NCBI RefSeq assembly: GCF_009833965.1
Contig: NZ_CP047165.1
Coordinates: 1,116,001 to 1,180,000, forward strand
Direction of reading: 5' to 3'
DNA: 64,000 nt
Origin: Pelistega ratti
Lineage (GTDB): Bacteria > Pseudomonadota > Gammaproteobacteria > Burkholderiales > Burkholderiaceae_B
This document shows positions 38,482 to 47,368 of the stretch, piece after piece (position 1 is the first letter of the stretch; every line of letters begins with the position of its first letter). The notes under the pieces were generated by a model, which was not told where the DNA came from, did no database searches, and worked only from the letters and a program-made list of their open reading frames with translations. The translations under genes and the position numbers were made by a program.

Positions 38482-39003
38482 TTATACCCCTAAAAACCGC
38501 ACAGCAATTGCCATTACAAATAAGGTATAAACGGCAACAATAATATCATCCCACATGACACCAAAACCATTTTTAAAATGCTCATCAAAATAATGGATGG
38601 GCCATGGTTTAATAATATCAAAAAAACGGAAAATAACAAAGGCAACCAATTGCCATAAGAAACTCATATTGGGACTTAGCATAACAAAGAATACTAACCA
38701 CATGGCAACAATTTCGTCCCATACAATTCCCCCATGATCGGTTACCCCCAGCTCATTAGAAGTACGTTGGCACACATAAATACCAAAAGCAAAGCCCAAT
38801 AATATAATAACAGCTTGTACAATATCATTACCAATAATATGTGCAATAATAAGCCAAGAAAACCATCCCAGCAAACTTCCCCACGTTCCCGGTGCTTTCT
38901 TAATTAAACCTGTACCAAAACCAAAAGCAAATAGACGGAAAACAGATTTTCTCATCCATTCGGCATTTGGTATTGTTCTTTCTTGTAATGTTGTGTGATC
39001 CAT
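38482..39003 (-). CDS. pgpA: Phosphatidylglycerophosphatase A
   Basis: The 173-residue protein has GFGTGLIKKAPGTWGSLLG, DHGGIVWDEIVAMW and FRFFDIIKPWPIHYFDEHFKNGFGVMWDDIIV, the PgpA active-site and metal-binding segments, with several membrane helices. It dephosphorylates PGP to phosphatidylglycerol. It lies 50 bases after thiL, in the usual thiL-pgpA order. Confidence 0.95.
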   Translation of the reverse strand: MDHTTLQERTIPNAEWMRKSVFRLFAFGFGTGLIKKAPGTWGSLLGWFSWLIIAHIIGNDIVQAVIILLGFAFGIYVCQRTSNELGVTDHGGIVWDEIVAMWLVFFVMLSPNMSFLWQLVAFVIFRFFDIIKPWPIHYFDEHFKNGFGVMWDDIIVAVYTLFVMAIAVRFLGV

Positions 39004-39053
39004 TTTATTTACACTTAAAATAATCTAACTTAAATAATATAAAAACTGATTTA

Positions 39054-40061
39054 CTATACTGATGATGCAAAGTGATCAAAGCCTTTTTTCATCATTTTAA
39101 CCTTATGATGAAAACGATCAAATACCGTAATAGTAGGCTCTCCTTTTGATACTTGCACCACCTCACCAATCGCTGTTAAGGGAATACCGAGGTGCTTTGC
39201 CAATATACCAATATCTTCTGAAAACTTGGCAGGTGCAGTAAAACATAGCTCATAAACATCACCTCCCGACAGTACAGCTTCTCTCACTTCAGTAGTAGGT
39301 AATGAACGTAATGCCTCTGCAATGGGTAGTTTTTCTTCATAAAGATACGCATGAACATGACTTTGTTCCATTATATGTCCTAAGTCTTGTAATAAACCAT
39401 CAGAAATATCTATGACAGCATTTGCGAGACTTTTTAAGGATTGACCCAACATTATTCTAGGTTCAGGACACTCTAACGCTTGACGTGTATGTGCTAAAAG
39501 CAAACTTTCTTGTGGACTTAATGCTTGTTCTTTAGATTTAAACAATAACATTAGTGCTGTATGAGCAGCTCCCAAAGCACCACTCACCCAAATAATATCA
39601 CCTACTTTGGCTCTATTTCGCATTAAATAAGGGGGACTAACCTCACCAAATACCGTCACACTAATCACAATATCATGTGCTGATTTTGTCGTATCTCCAC
39701 CAATGAGGGGGCAGTGATATTTATCTGATAGCTGATAAAACCCTTTTGAAAATGCAGATAACCATTGCTCATCTATACGAGGTAATGCTAACCCCAACAA
39801 ACACGCAATAGGGCTCGCCCCCATTGCCGCTAAATCAGATAAATTAACCGCTAAAGCTTTATGCCCTAGCGTGAATGGATCAACATCTGAAAAAAAATGT
39901 TGTCCTTCTACTAATAAATCTTTACTTGTGGCAATCTGATGATGAGAGGAGAAAATGGCACAATCATCAGCAACCCCCAGTACAACGCCTGTACCCAAGG
40001 ATACCGATTCTCCTGCTGTACGAGAAAAATACTGACGAATTAAATCAAATTCCCCTCTCAT
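39054..40061 (-). CDS. thiL: Thiamine-monophosphate kinase
   Basis: The ATG at 40061 (MRGEFDLIRQYFSR) fits the family's xxGEF N-terminus. A TTG two codons upstream is possible and is better spaced from AAAGG. The protein has about 335 residues, with GVVLGVADDCAIF, SKDLLVEGQHF, LGHKALAVNLSDLAAMGASP, a GGDTTKSAHDIVISV segment and DISDGLLQDL, the AIR-synthase-like fold of ThiL. It phosphorylates TMP to thiamine diphosphate. It follows nusB by 9 bases. Confidence 0.95.
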   Translation of the reverse strand: MRGEFDLIRQYFSRTAGESVSLGTGVVLGVADDCAIFSSHHQIATSKDLLVEGQHFFSDVDPFTLGHKALAVNLSDLAAMGASPIACLLGLALPRIDEQWLSAFSKGFYQLSDKYHCPLIGGDTTKSAHDIVISVTVFGEVSPPYLMRNRAKVGDIIWVSGALGAAHTALMLLFKSKEQALSPQESLLLAHTRQALECPEPRIMLGQSLKSLANAVIDISDGLLQDLGHIMEQSHVHAYLYEEKLPIAEALRSLPTTEVREAVLSGGDVYELCFTAPAKFSEDIGILAKHLGIPLTAIGEVVQVSKGEPTITVFDRFHHKVKMMKKGFDHFASSV

Positions 40062-40070
40062 TCTCAATCA

Positions 40071-40529
40071 TTAACCTTTCTTTGCGAAAGCGTTTACTTC
40101 AACTGTACGAATGTCTGTTGCTAATTTGTCTAAGACACCATTCACAAACTTAAATCCATCAGTTCCACCAAACTCTTTGGTTAAATCAACCGCTTCATTA
40201 ATAACGACTTTATAAGGCACTTCCTGAAGAGCAGATAGCTCAAAAGTAGCTAATAATAACACCCCATATTCAATAGGGGAAAGTTCATTAACAGGGCGAT
40301 CAATATAAGGAGCAAATTTTTCTTTCAATGACTCTGCTTGGTCAAAAACACCATAAAGTAGCGTTTTATACCATTGCTCATCTGCTTGTGAAAATTCTTC
40401 TTGATTACGAATATGGGCATCAACCGCACCACGTTCTTGATATTCACAACCACTAATAATCCAGGCATAAATACCCTGTAACGCATATTCACGCGCCCTA
40501 CGGCGGGCGCTTCGACTTTTAATACTCAT
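40071..40529 (-). CDS. nusB: Transcription antitermination factor NusB
   Basis: The 152-residue protein starts with a basic arm ([22 protein letters not shown]) and has [50 protein letters not shown], the standard NusB fold. It binds boxA RNA with NusE in rRNA antitermination. It sits between ribH and thiL in the conserved order. Confidence 0.97.
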   Translation of the reverse strand: MSIKSRSARRRAREYALQGIYAWIISGCEYQERGAVDAHIRNQEEFSQADEQWYKTLLYGVFDQAESLKEKFAPYIDRPVNELSPIEYGVLLLATFELSALQEVPYKVVINEAVDLTKEFGGTDGFKFVNGVLDKLATDIRTVEVNAFAKKG

Positions 40530-40541
40530 TTGATTCCTATC

Positions 40542-41063
40542 TTATTGACGCTCATCTTCTTCGTAGTCATCATCCTCATCATCATATTCTTCATCTGATT
40601 CAGGAATTAATGCTTCTACTAAATTCGCCATTTCAACGGCACAAACTGCACAATCACGACCTTTTGTTTCTGCTCGCTCAAGTGCTTGCTCATCTGTTTC
40701 ACATGTGAGAATACCATTGGCAATAGGAATATTCATATCTAAACCTACACGTGTGATGGCTGCCGCACTTTCATTACTCACCACTTCAAAATGGTAAGTT
40801 TCACCACGAATAACAGCACCAAGAGCGATTAAGGCATCAAATTCATAACTTAGTGCCATTTGTTGTAAGGTTAAACCAATCTCCAATGCACCGGGGACAG
40901 TAACCACCATAATTTGGCTTTCATCAACACCTAGCTCACCTAATTCATCAAGGCAAGCATTTAACTCTGCATAACCGATTTCTTCATTAAAACGTCCGCA
41001 TACAATACCGATATGAAGACCTTCTCCATCATGATTAGGTTCTAAAGTGTATGGTTTCATCAT
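40542..41063 (-). CDS. ribH: 6,7-dimethyl-8-ribityllumazine synthase
   Basis: The 173-residue protein has [51 protein letters not shown] and [15 protein letters not shown], the lumazine synthase signatures with the catalytic histidine in ETYHFE. It joins the pyrimidine and butanone phosphate for riboflavin. The C-terminus ends in an acidic tail ([18 protein letters not shown]), which E. coli RibH lacks. It lies 85 bases after ribBA. Confidence 0.96.
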   Translation of the reverse strand: MMKPYTLEPNHDGEGLHIGIVCGRFNEEIGYAELNACLDELGELGVDESQIMVVTVPGALEIGLTLQQMALSYEFDALIALGAVIRGETYHFEVVSNESAAAITRVGLDMNIPIANGILTCETDEQALERAETKGRDCAVCAVEMANLVEALIPESDEEYDDEDDDYEEDERQ

Positions 41064-41148
41064 TTTTCCTTTACGCTTAAAAATAAAGATTTATATAAGG
41101 TGAAATCTTTAATACGATATTTACCCTGCTATTATACCCTTTTATGCT

Positions 41149-42273
41149 TTAATCATTGCTTTCATAACCTGTTACAGTTAAAGCATAGCCTGTCATACTC
41201 GGCATTTTACGAGGTAATGCAAGTAGTTTCATTTTAGAAACTTGTAAATCTCGTAAAATCTGTGCCCCAACACCATATGTTCTTAAATCATAACGTTCTG
41301 CTTTTTTCTTAGGTGCTTCACCCTCATGACACCACCCCTCTAAACGATCAAATAATTGTTGCTCAGAGCCTTGTGCATTCAGTAATACTACTACACCACT
41401 TTTGGCCTGCTTAATCCGTGCAAGGGCTTTATCCATTATCCAACTATGTGCAACACTCTCTGTATCCAAGAAATCTAAAGCAGTAACAGGCTCATGGACA
41501 CGCACCAATGTCTCTTCATCTGGTTGAATATCCCCATGGACTAAAGCAATATGAGGTGCACCTGAAGCCTTATCACGGTAAGCAACCGCCTTAAATTCAC
41601 CCCACGGTGTTTGTAGTGTTTTCTCTGCCAAACGCTGAATCATTGTTTCATGTTCACTACGATACTGGATAAGATCAGCAATCGTACCAATTTTAAGCTG
41701 ATGTGTTTGTGCAAATTCTATTAAATCAGGTAAACGAGCCATTGTACCATCTGGTTTTAATATTTCACAGATAACAGCAGCTGGTGTTAAACCTGCCATA
41801 CGGGTTAAATCACAACCTGCCTCTGTATGACCTGCTCTAATTAAAACCCCTCCATCGACTGCTCTTACAGGAAAAATATGCCCGGGGTGAACAATATCAG
41901 TGGGTTTCGCATGAGGGGCAATGGCTGCTTTAATAGTTCTTGCTCGATCTGCCGCTGAAATACCAGTTGTAACCCCCTCAGCTGCCTCAATAGATAATGT
42001 AAAATTAGTACCAAAGCCTGACCCATTACGGCTTGTCATCAGCGGTAATTCTAATTGGTCACAACGTTCTTTTGTTAATGTCAAGCAAACCAACCCTCTT
42101 GCGTGTGTTACCATAAAATTAATCGCTTCAGGTGTTACATAATCCGCTGCCATTAATAAATCGCCTTCATTTTCTCGATCTTCTTCATCAACTAGAATGA
42201 CCATTCTTCCTTGGCGTAATTCATCAACAATTTCACTGACACTTGCCATGACATTTACTTCTTTTTGAGACAT
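41149..42273 (-). CDS. ribBA: RibBA: DHBP synthase with a degenerate GTP cyclohydrolase II domain
   Basis: The 374-residue protein has an N-terminal RibB domain (MVILVDEEDRENEGDLLMAAD, RGLVCLTLT, HPGHIFPVRAVDGGVLIRAGHTEAGCDL) that is complete. It makes DHBP from ribulose 5-phosphate. The C-terminal RibA-like half keeps DLRTYGVGAQILRDL but lacks the three zinc cysteines of GTP cyclohydrolase II, so it is probably inactive, as in many betaproteobacteria. A separate ribA must exist elsewhere. The ATG at 42273 is used; an in-frame ATG at 42249 (MASVSEIV) is also possible. Confidence 0.93.
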   Translation of the reverse strand: MSQKEVNVMASVSEIVDELRQGRMVILVDEEDRENEGDLLMAADYVTPEAINFMVTHARGLVCLTLTKERCDQLELPLMTSRNGSGFGTNFTLSIEAAEGVTTGISAADRARTIKAAIAPHAKPTDIVHPGHIFPVRAVDGGVLIRAGHTEAGCDLTRMAGLTPAAVICEILKPDGTMARLPDLIEFAQTHQLKIGTIADLIQYRSEHETMIQRLAEKTLQTPWGEFKAVAYRDKASGAPHIALVHGDIQPDEETLVRVHEPVTALDFLDTESVAHSWIMDKALARIKQAKSGVVVLLNAQGSEQQLFDRLEGWCHEGEAPKKKAERYDLRTYGVGAQILRDLQVSKMKLLALPRKMPSMTGYALTVTGYESND

Positions 42274-42709
42274 TCTCTTAACCTTTATTTACTAAAAAAA
42301 TATAGAATAACCATACTATAGTCATAAAATACGCTATAACATATTACCTATTTCATATTGGTATTTATTTTACTCCTTTTCCTTCTTTTTTATATCATTC
42401 AAAAGATAACTTTATAAACAACACTGATCATCCATCCCACTATCAGTAGCTATCAATATCCCTCTTGCTTTCTTCTACTAATTTTTATTGATTAAAAAAG
42501 CCTAGAAAAACAGAGCTGCTATTGACCATATCACCTATAAAACTCTTCTTATTCTTATTATCTTGATAACACTTTTCATTACTTTACCGAAAGCCTTTAT
42601 TTACGTTATATTTTAAAGATTATTCCTTGCTATCCCTATGAAATCATTATATAATTATAAACAGAAACAAATTTTAACATTTATAACCTGTTATTTAACG
42701 GGAGCAAAC
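42274..42709. other. Divergent intergenic region ribBA / marR-like
   Basis: About 436 bases, AT-rich. I looked for an FMN riboswitch in front of ribBA and saw none. No RNA gene was recognised. Confidence 0.4.
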
Positions 42710-43183
42710 ATGACTTTTGATGTAGAAACACGCTTAAAAACTGATTCTAGTGAGGGCCTAAAACTTTGGTTGTGCTTACATGCTTGTAACAACCAAGTTG
42801 AAAATTATATTCGTGAACAGCTTTATTTACGCTATAAAACCACATTACCACGATTTGATTTTATGGCTCAATTAGCTGGACATAAATCAGGAATCAAAAT
42901 GGGAGAACTTTCAGCCCGTATGATGGTTAGTAATGGGAATATCACCACTATCGCCACTCAACTAGAGAAAGAAGCACTTATTGAGCGAATCATTAATACG
43001 CAAGATCGCCGTAGTGCCCTTATTCGCCTTACACCTAAAGGGGTTAAGCAGTACAATAAAATGGCTAAATCTTATGAACAATGGCTAGAAGAGGCATTCT
43101 CTCTTTTATCACCTACTAATATGGCAAAACTACAAAAATCATTAGTTTTACTCAAAAAAGCTTTATCTGAAAAGACAAAATAG
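42710..43183 (+). CDS. MarR-family transcriptional regulator
   Basis: The ATG at 42710 (MTFDVETRLKTDS) has a good ribosome site (GGGAG, 5 bases away); an upstream in-frame ATG at 42638 gives an unlikely hydrophobic leader. The 157-residue protein has the MarR winged helix: LPRFDFMAQLAGHKSGIKMGELSARMMVSNGNITTIATQLEKEALIER followed by the wing DRRSALIRLTPKG. The ligand and targets are unknown. glpD lies 415 bases downstream in the same direction, but a terminator intervenes. Confidence 0.9.
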   Translation: MTFDVETRLKTDSSEGLKLWLCLHACNNQVENYIREQLYLRYKTTLPRFDFMAQLAGHKSGIKMGELSARMMVSNGNITTIATQLEKEALIERIINTQDRRSALIRLTPKGVKQYNKMAKSYEQWLEEAFSLLSPTNMAKLQKSLVLLKKALSEKTK

Positions 43184-43215
43184 TCTCACTGCATTATTTT
43201 ACTTATTACGACTTT

Positions 43216-43250
43216 CCTCCCTCTTTCCAGAAAAGGGAGGGTTTATTTTT
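43216..43250 (+). terminator. Terminator after the marR-like gene
   Basis: CCTCCCTcTTTC (about 43217-43228) pairs with AAAAGGGAGG (43231-43240), followed by GTTTATTTTTAT. The GC-rich stem and T-run stand out in AT-rich DNA. Confidence 0.8.
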
Positions 43251-43598
43251 ATCTTAAAGATAAAATATAAAGCTAATTTACTTTAATTCTAAATTTCATT
43301 ATTTTTTATCTAAACTATTAGGGTCAGCGAATCTTTATTTATCTATGAAGAAGACAATCAATACAGTGAATAAAAAGACCTTTTTAAAAAAATCAGAAAT
43401 GGCTTAAATAGCGCAAACACTATACAACTATTTGCCATGATTTTTACACTCAATAATAAGATAAAAACCTTATATTCTATTTATACTTTATTTCTTTAAT
43501 ATGTCAGCCATCGTTTAAATCATAAACGTTTTCTCACTTGCCTATCAATACACAACAAGTGGTAAAATTCCTTATTCTTTCTTTTTGATATATTACTT
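43251..43598. other. Intergenic region upstream of glpD
   Basis: AT-rich DNA. No gene, repeat or clear promoter pair recognised. The glpD start itself has no strong ribosome site. Confidence 0.4.
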
Positions 43599-45107
43599 AT
43601 GTTTTCTACTAACTCTCAACATCAGTACGATATCTGTATTATCGGCGGTGGTATTAATGGTGTAGGTATTGCAAGAGATGCCGCTGGTCGTGGTCTGCGT
43701 GTGCTTGTCTGCGAACAACATGATTTAGCAAGTGCTACCTCATCAGCCAGTAGTAAACTTATTCACGGTGGTTTGCGTTATTTAGAGCATTATGAGTTTC
43801 GTTTAGTCAGGGAAGCACTTTCTGAACGAGAAACTTTACTCAATATTGCGCCTCATCTGGTGCAGCCCTTACGCTTTGTTCTACCTCACGAACCCCATCT
43901 TCGCCCAGCATGGATGATTCGTTGTGGGTTATTTTTATATGATCACTTGGCAAAACGTTCTGCTCGACTACCCAAATCATCAAGCATTACACTCTCACAC
44001 GATAATCTCTATGGAAAAGCACTAAAAGATCATTATCAAAAAGGATTTATCTATTCTGATTGCCAAGTGGATGATTCTCGTTTGGTAATCCTTAATGCCA
44101 TCAGTGCGCATCAGCATGGTGCTTCTATTCTCACTCAAAGCAAAGTAACCCATATCACTCACCATGAAAATCAATGGCAGATAACGGTTCAACAAGACAC
44201 AGGTCAAACAATTCAAGCACAAGCAAATATCTTAATCAACGCTGCTGGCCCTTGGGTATCTCACGTTGATAAAATGATTCACCCTGAAAAAACAGACAAT
44301 AAACTACGCTTGGTTAAAGGTAGCCATATTGTTGTACCTAAATTTTATGAGGGTAATCATGCATATATTCTTCAAAATAAAGATAAGCGTATTGTATTTG
44401 CAACGCCTTACCGTCAGCACTTTACTATGATAGGTACAACCGATGTGGATTATCAGGGTGATCTCAGTCAAGTAGCGATTAGTGAAGAAGAAATAACTTA
44501 TTTACTCACCTTAATCAATGAATATTTTGCTAAACCACTAACACGAGAAGCCATCATTTCCACATGGTCAGGCGTACGTCCACTCTATAATGACAGCACA
44601 GGGTCAGCCTCTGCCGTTACCCGTGATTATGTTTTTGATCTCAGTGGGGGCGATGCTCAACACCCCCCTGTTCTCTCTATTTACGGGGGAAAAATTACTA
44701 CTTATCGCCGTTTAGCAGAACACGCACTCGAAAAACTTGCACCATTTACAGGGAAACCGAAAGCATGGACAGCTACAGAAAAACTCCCCGGTGGTGATAT
44801 TGAGTCTGCAGAAACTTTTGCCACACAACTGATACAACACTATCCATGGTTATCCATTTCTCTTGCGGAACGCTATACTAAAGCCTATGGTTCATTGGTT
44901 TATCAATTCCTCCCCCAAAATCAGTCAGGTATGGGACAAGATTTTGGACACGGACTCTATGCCGTTGAGGTAGATTGGTTAATACAACATGAATGGGCAA
45001 AAACAGTAGAAGATATTCTACAAAGACGTACACGCTTAGGATTGTACTTTACATCAGAAGAGCAACTTGTTTTAAGACATTACATAAATCAAAAGCTATC
45101 AACATAA
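43599..45107 (+). CDS. glpD: Aerobic glycerol-3-phosphate dehydrogenase
   Basis: The 502-residue flavoprotein has the FAD motif DICIIGGGINGVGIARDAAGRG, the family run SSASSKLIHGGLRYLEHYEFRLVREAL, NAAGPWV and the late GGKITTYRRLAEHALEKL. It oxidises glycerol 3-phosphate to DHAP at the inner membrane and passes electrons to quinone. No glpK or glpF is in the window. Length is normal. Confidence 0.96.
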   Translation: MFSTNSQHQYDICIIGGGINGVGIARDAAGRGLRVLVCEQHDLASATSSASSKLIHGGLRYLEHYEFRLVREALSERETLLNIAPHLVQPLRFVLPHEPHLRPAWMIRCGLFLYDHLAKRSARLPKSSSITLSHDNLYGKALKDHYQKGFIYSDCQVDDSRLVILNAISAHQHGASILTQSKVTHITHHENQWQITVQQDTGQTIQAQANILINAAGPWVSHVDKMIHPEKTDNKLRLVKGSHIVVPKFYEGNHAYILQNKDKRIVFATPYRQHFTMIGTTDVDYQGDLSQVAISEEEITYLLTLINEYFAKPLTREAIISTWSGVRPLYNDSTGSASAVTRDYVFDLSGGDAQHPPVLSIYGGKITTYRRLAEHALEKLAPFTGKPKAWTATEKLPGGDIESAETFATQLIQHYPWLSISLAERYTKAYGSLVYQFLPQNQSGMGQDFGHGLYAVEVDWLIQHEWAKTVEDILQRRTRLGLYFTSEEQLVLRHYINQKLST

Positions 45108-45420
45108 AGATACTTTACTGCCATATTTAGACAGCAGTAGGTAATATGCTTTATAAATAAAGGACTATTCAGAATGAGAACTTATTATTGTGATTGTTAG
45201 TCCTCTATTTTAAAGCATTAAGTAGTAATCTATATTTGCTTTATATACTATTTTCCGAATACATTATCCAAACTTAATCTATTGTTGCACTTAGCCAATG
45301 TCCCATTTTGAAAACTAAAAATAGAATACCATTTTCTAATATATCCTGTATTTAATGATATTTTCGTAGATGAAATGGTAATATGACAGTTATATATTGA
45401 TGACTATTTTTGGTTTTATC
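45108..45420. other. Intergenic region glpD - CYTH/CHAD gene
   Basis: About 313 bases, AT-rich. No RNA gene, repeat or clear terminator recognised. Confidence 0.35.
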
Positions 45421-47175
45421 ATGTCTGAACAAGAACTGAAATTACACGTACCGCCCCATAGCCGAGACAACATAAAGAAAGCACTAGCAAAAGCAAATAC
45501 TATTCATTTACATGCTATGTATTTTGATACCCCTGATCGCCAACTAGCCAAAGCAAAAGTGGCTATCCGTCTGCGCAAAGAAGGAGATGATTGGGTACAA
45601 ACACTTAAAATGGCAGGTGAGAATAGTTTTAGCCGTATTGAGCTTAACCACCCTCGTTCTAAACCTATTCTTGATCTTAGTCTTTATGCTGGAACAGTAG
45701 CAGAGCCTGTATTGACCAAGCTGACACAGCCTTTAGGACTTCGTTATGAGACAGATGTTATTCGTCTCTATAAAAAACAACGTACACGCAAAGGAACAGT
45801 AGAGATTGCTTTTGATACGGGTGTTGTACGTGCAGGGCGTTTAGAATTACCGATTAACGAGATTGAATTTGAACTCAGATCAGGGCATGTAGAAGCCATG
45901 TTTGATATAGCCACTCGTTGGTTATATGATTATGATCTTATTCTCGATACGCGTACGAAATCCCATCGAGGAGATGCATTAGCCAATATGATGGCAAAAA
46001 TTAATAATACCGATGATATTCATAAAGATACTATTGAATCTCAAGAAACCACTCGATTCTGGAGACCGTATAAAACAAAACGTACAGTCCTATCCCGTCA
46101 TCTTAGTGCCACACAAGCCCTCTGTCGTCTAACAGAAGAATGTGTAGAGCAAATCGCTATTAATACCGCCTATTTAGCAGAGGTAGATACGGCTGGGGTT
46201 ATTCAAGTTGCTTGCCCTGAACATGTTCACCAATTACGCATTGGTATGAGACGCTTAATTTCTCATTGGAAACTATTTTCAGGTTTTGCCCATTTACCCC
46301 CATCAGAACTAATGGAAGAAATCCGTTTATATTTAAACCAATTTGGGGCAACCCGTGATACAGATGTTATGTTGGCAACCATTATGCCTTCGCTTGAAAA
46401 AGCAGGTATGCCCCCTATTAAAATTGATCACTATCAAGGTCGTTCAGCAACAGAGTTAGCAAGAGACAATCACTTCCAAGCCTTTTTACTTAAATTATTA
46501 GCTTGGATCGCTACTACACCTGCGACAGACCCAATTAAAGCAGATAAGGCAAATATATCTGCTGATTTGCCCTTATCAGAAGAGATTGACATAGATGCAG
46601 TTGATCATTCTTCCTCCGTATTACCTCAAACAGATATACCCGTATCTGCAACAGAAGAAATATCACAGATTTCATTATCAGACAATGAAAAAGAAGCGCT
46701 TTCTGACAATATAAGTATGAATATCTCTACTACCACACATACGGTTTTTTTAGATATTATCCCCTTGGTCCCTCATTCTCCCTCAAATGATTTTCTTAAA
46801 AAAATCATTGAAAAGCGTTTAACCAAATGGAATAAATCTATTGTGCAACATTGGCGATATCATGATCGACAAGACATTGAGGCTTACCATGATTTGCGCA
46901 AAAAGATTAAACGCATACGCTATAGCTTAGATGTATATAATAGTGTAGAAGGACATAGCCAATTAAATAGCTATATCAAGCGCCTTGCTGAAGTACAAGA
47001 TATATTCGGTGCATTAAATGATACAGCTACCGCAAAAGTATATTTTTCAGAAATAACCGATACCCATTCCCATGCATGGTTTGCTGTAGGTTGGTTATCC
47101 GCACAGATAGAATTATTAAAAAGGGTAGCTGATTCTGCACTGAAATCTATTCCTAAAAAGATTCCATTTCAGTAA
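45421..47175 (+). CDS. CYTH and CHAD domain protein with an acidic insert
   Basis: The ATG at 45421 gives MSEQELKLHV, where EQELKL is the CYTH (triphosphate-tunnel) ExExK motif; an ATG at 45400 is an alternative. The 584-residue protein has CYTH at about 1-200 (MYFDTPDRQLAKAKVAIRLRKE, VEIAFDTGVV, EIEFELRSG) and CHAD after it (VHQLRIGMRRLISHWKLFSG, FGATRDTDVML; later YHDLRKKIKRIRYSLDVY). Between the two CHAD halves lies a low-complexity acidic insert (about residues 370-450). CYTH-CHAD proteins act on or bind inorganic polyphosphate or triphosphate. The substrate is not shown here. Confidence 0.88.
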   Translation: MSEQELKLHVPPHSRDNIKKALAKANTIHLHAMYFDTPDRQLAKAKVAIRLRKEGDDWVQTLKMAGENSFSRIELNHPRSKPILDLSLYAGTVAEPVLTKLTQPLGLRYETDVIRLYKKQRTRKGTVEIAFDTGVVRAGRLELPINEIEFELRSGHVEAMFDIATRWLYDYDLILDTRTKSHRGDALANMMAKINNTDDIHKDTIESQETTRFWRPYKTKRTVLSRHLSATQALCRLTEECVEQIAINTAYLAEVDTAGVIQVACPEHVHQLRIGMRRLISHWKLFSGFAHLPPSELMEEIRLYLNQFGATRDTDVMLATIMPSLEKAGMPPIKIDHYQGRSATELARDNHFQAFLLKLLAWIATTPATDPIKADKANISADLPLSEEIDIDAVDHSSSVLPQTDIPVSATEEISQISLSDNEKEALSDNISMNISTTTHTVFLDIIPLVPHSPSNDFLKKIIEKRLTKWNKSIVQHWRYHDRQDIEAYHDLRKKIKRIRYSLDVYNSVEGHSQLNSYIKRLAEVQDIFGALNDTATAKVYFSEITDTHSHAWFAVGWLSAQIELLKRVADSALKSIPKKIPFQ

Positions 47176-47276
47176 TCATTATCCTATACCCTCTATGGTT
47201 ATGGTAAAAACAAACTACTATATTCCTTAGAGGGCTATCCGATAGTATTATTTATTTTACTGATTACGTTCAAGAA

Positions 47277-47309
47277 AAACGACTATTCCTTATTGACGAA
47301 TAGTCGTTT
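47277..47309. terminator. Bidirectional terminator between CYTH-CHAD gene and ftsY
   Basis: AACGACTATTC (47278-47288) pairs with GAATAGTCGTT (47298-47308). T-rich DNA follows in the minus direction (TTTTTC), so it mainly serves the leftward ftsY. Confidence 0.75.
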
Positions 47310-47368
47310 ATGATGAAAATACTATAAAGTTTAAATTTCTACTTTTATAAAAATCTATACCTAATACA

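Noticed and set aside
42274..42709. Possible FMN riboswitch in front of ribBA
   Set aside because: None of the conserved RFN element segments were found on the minus strand.
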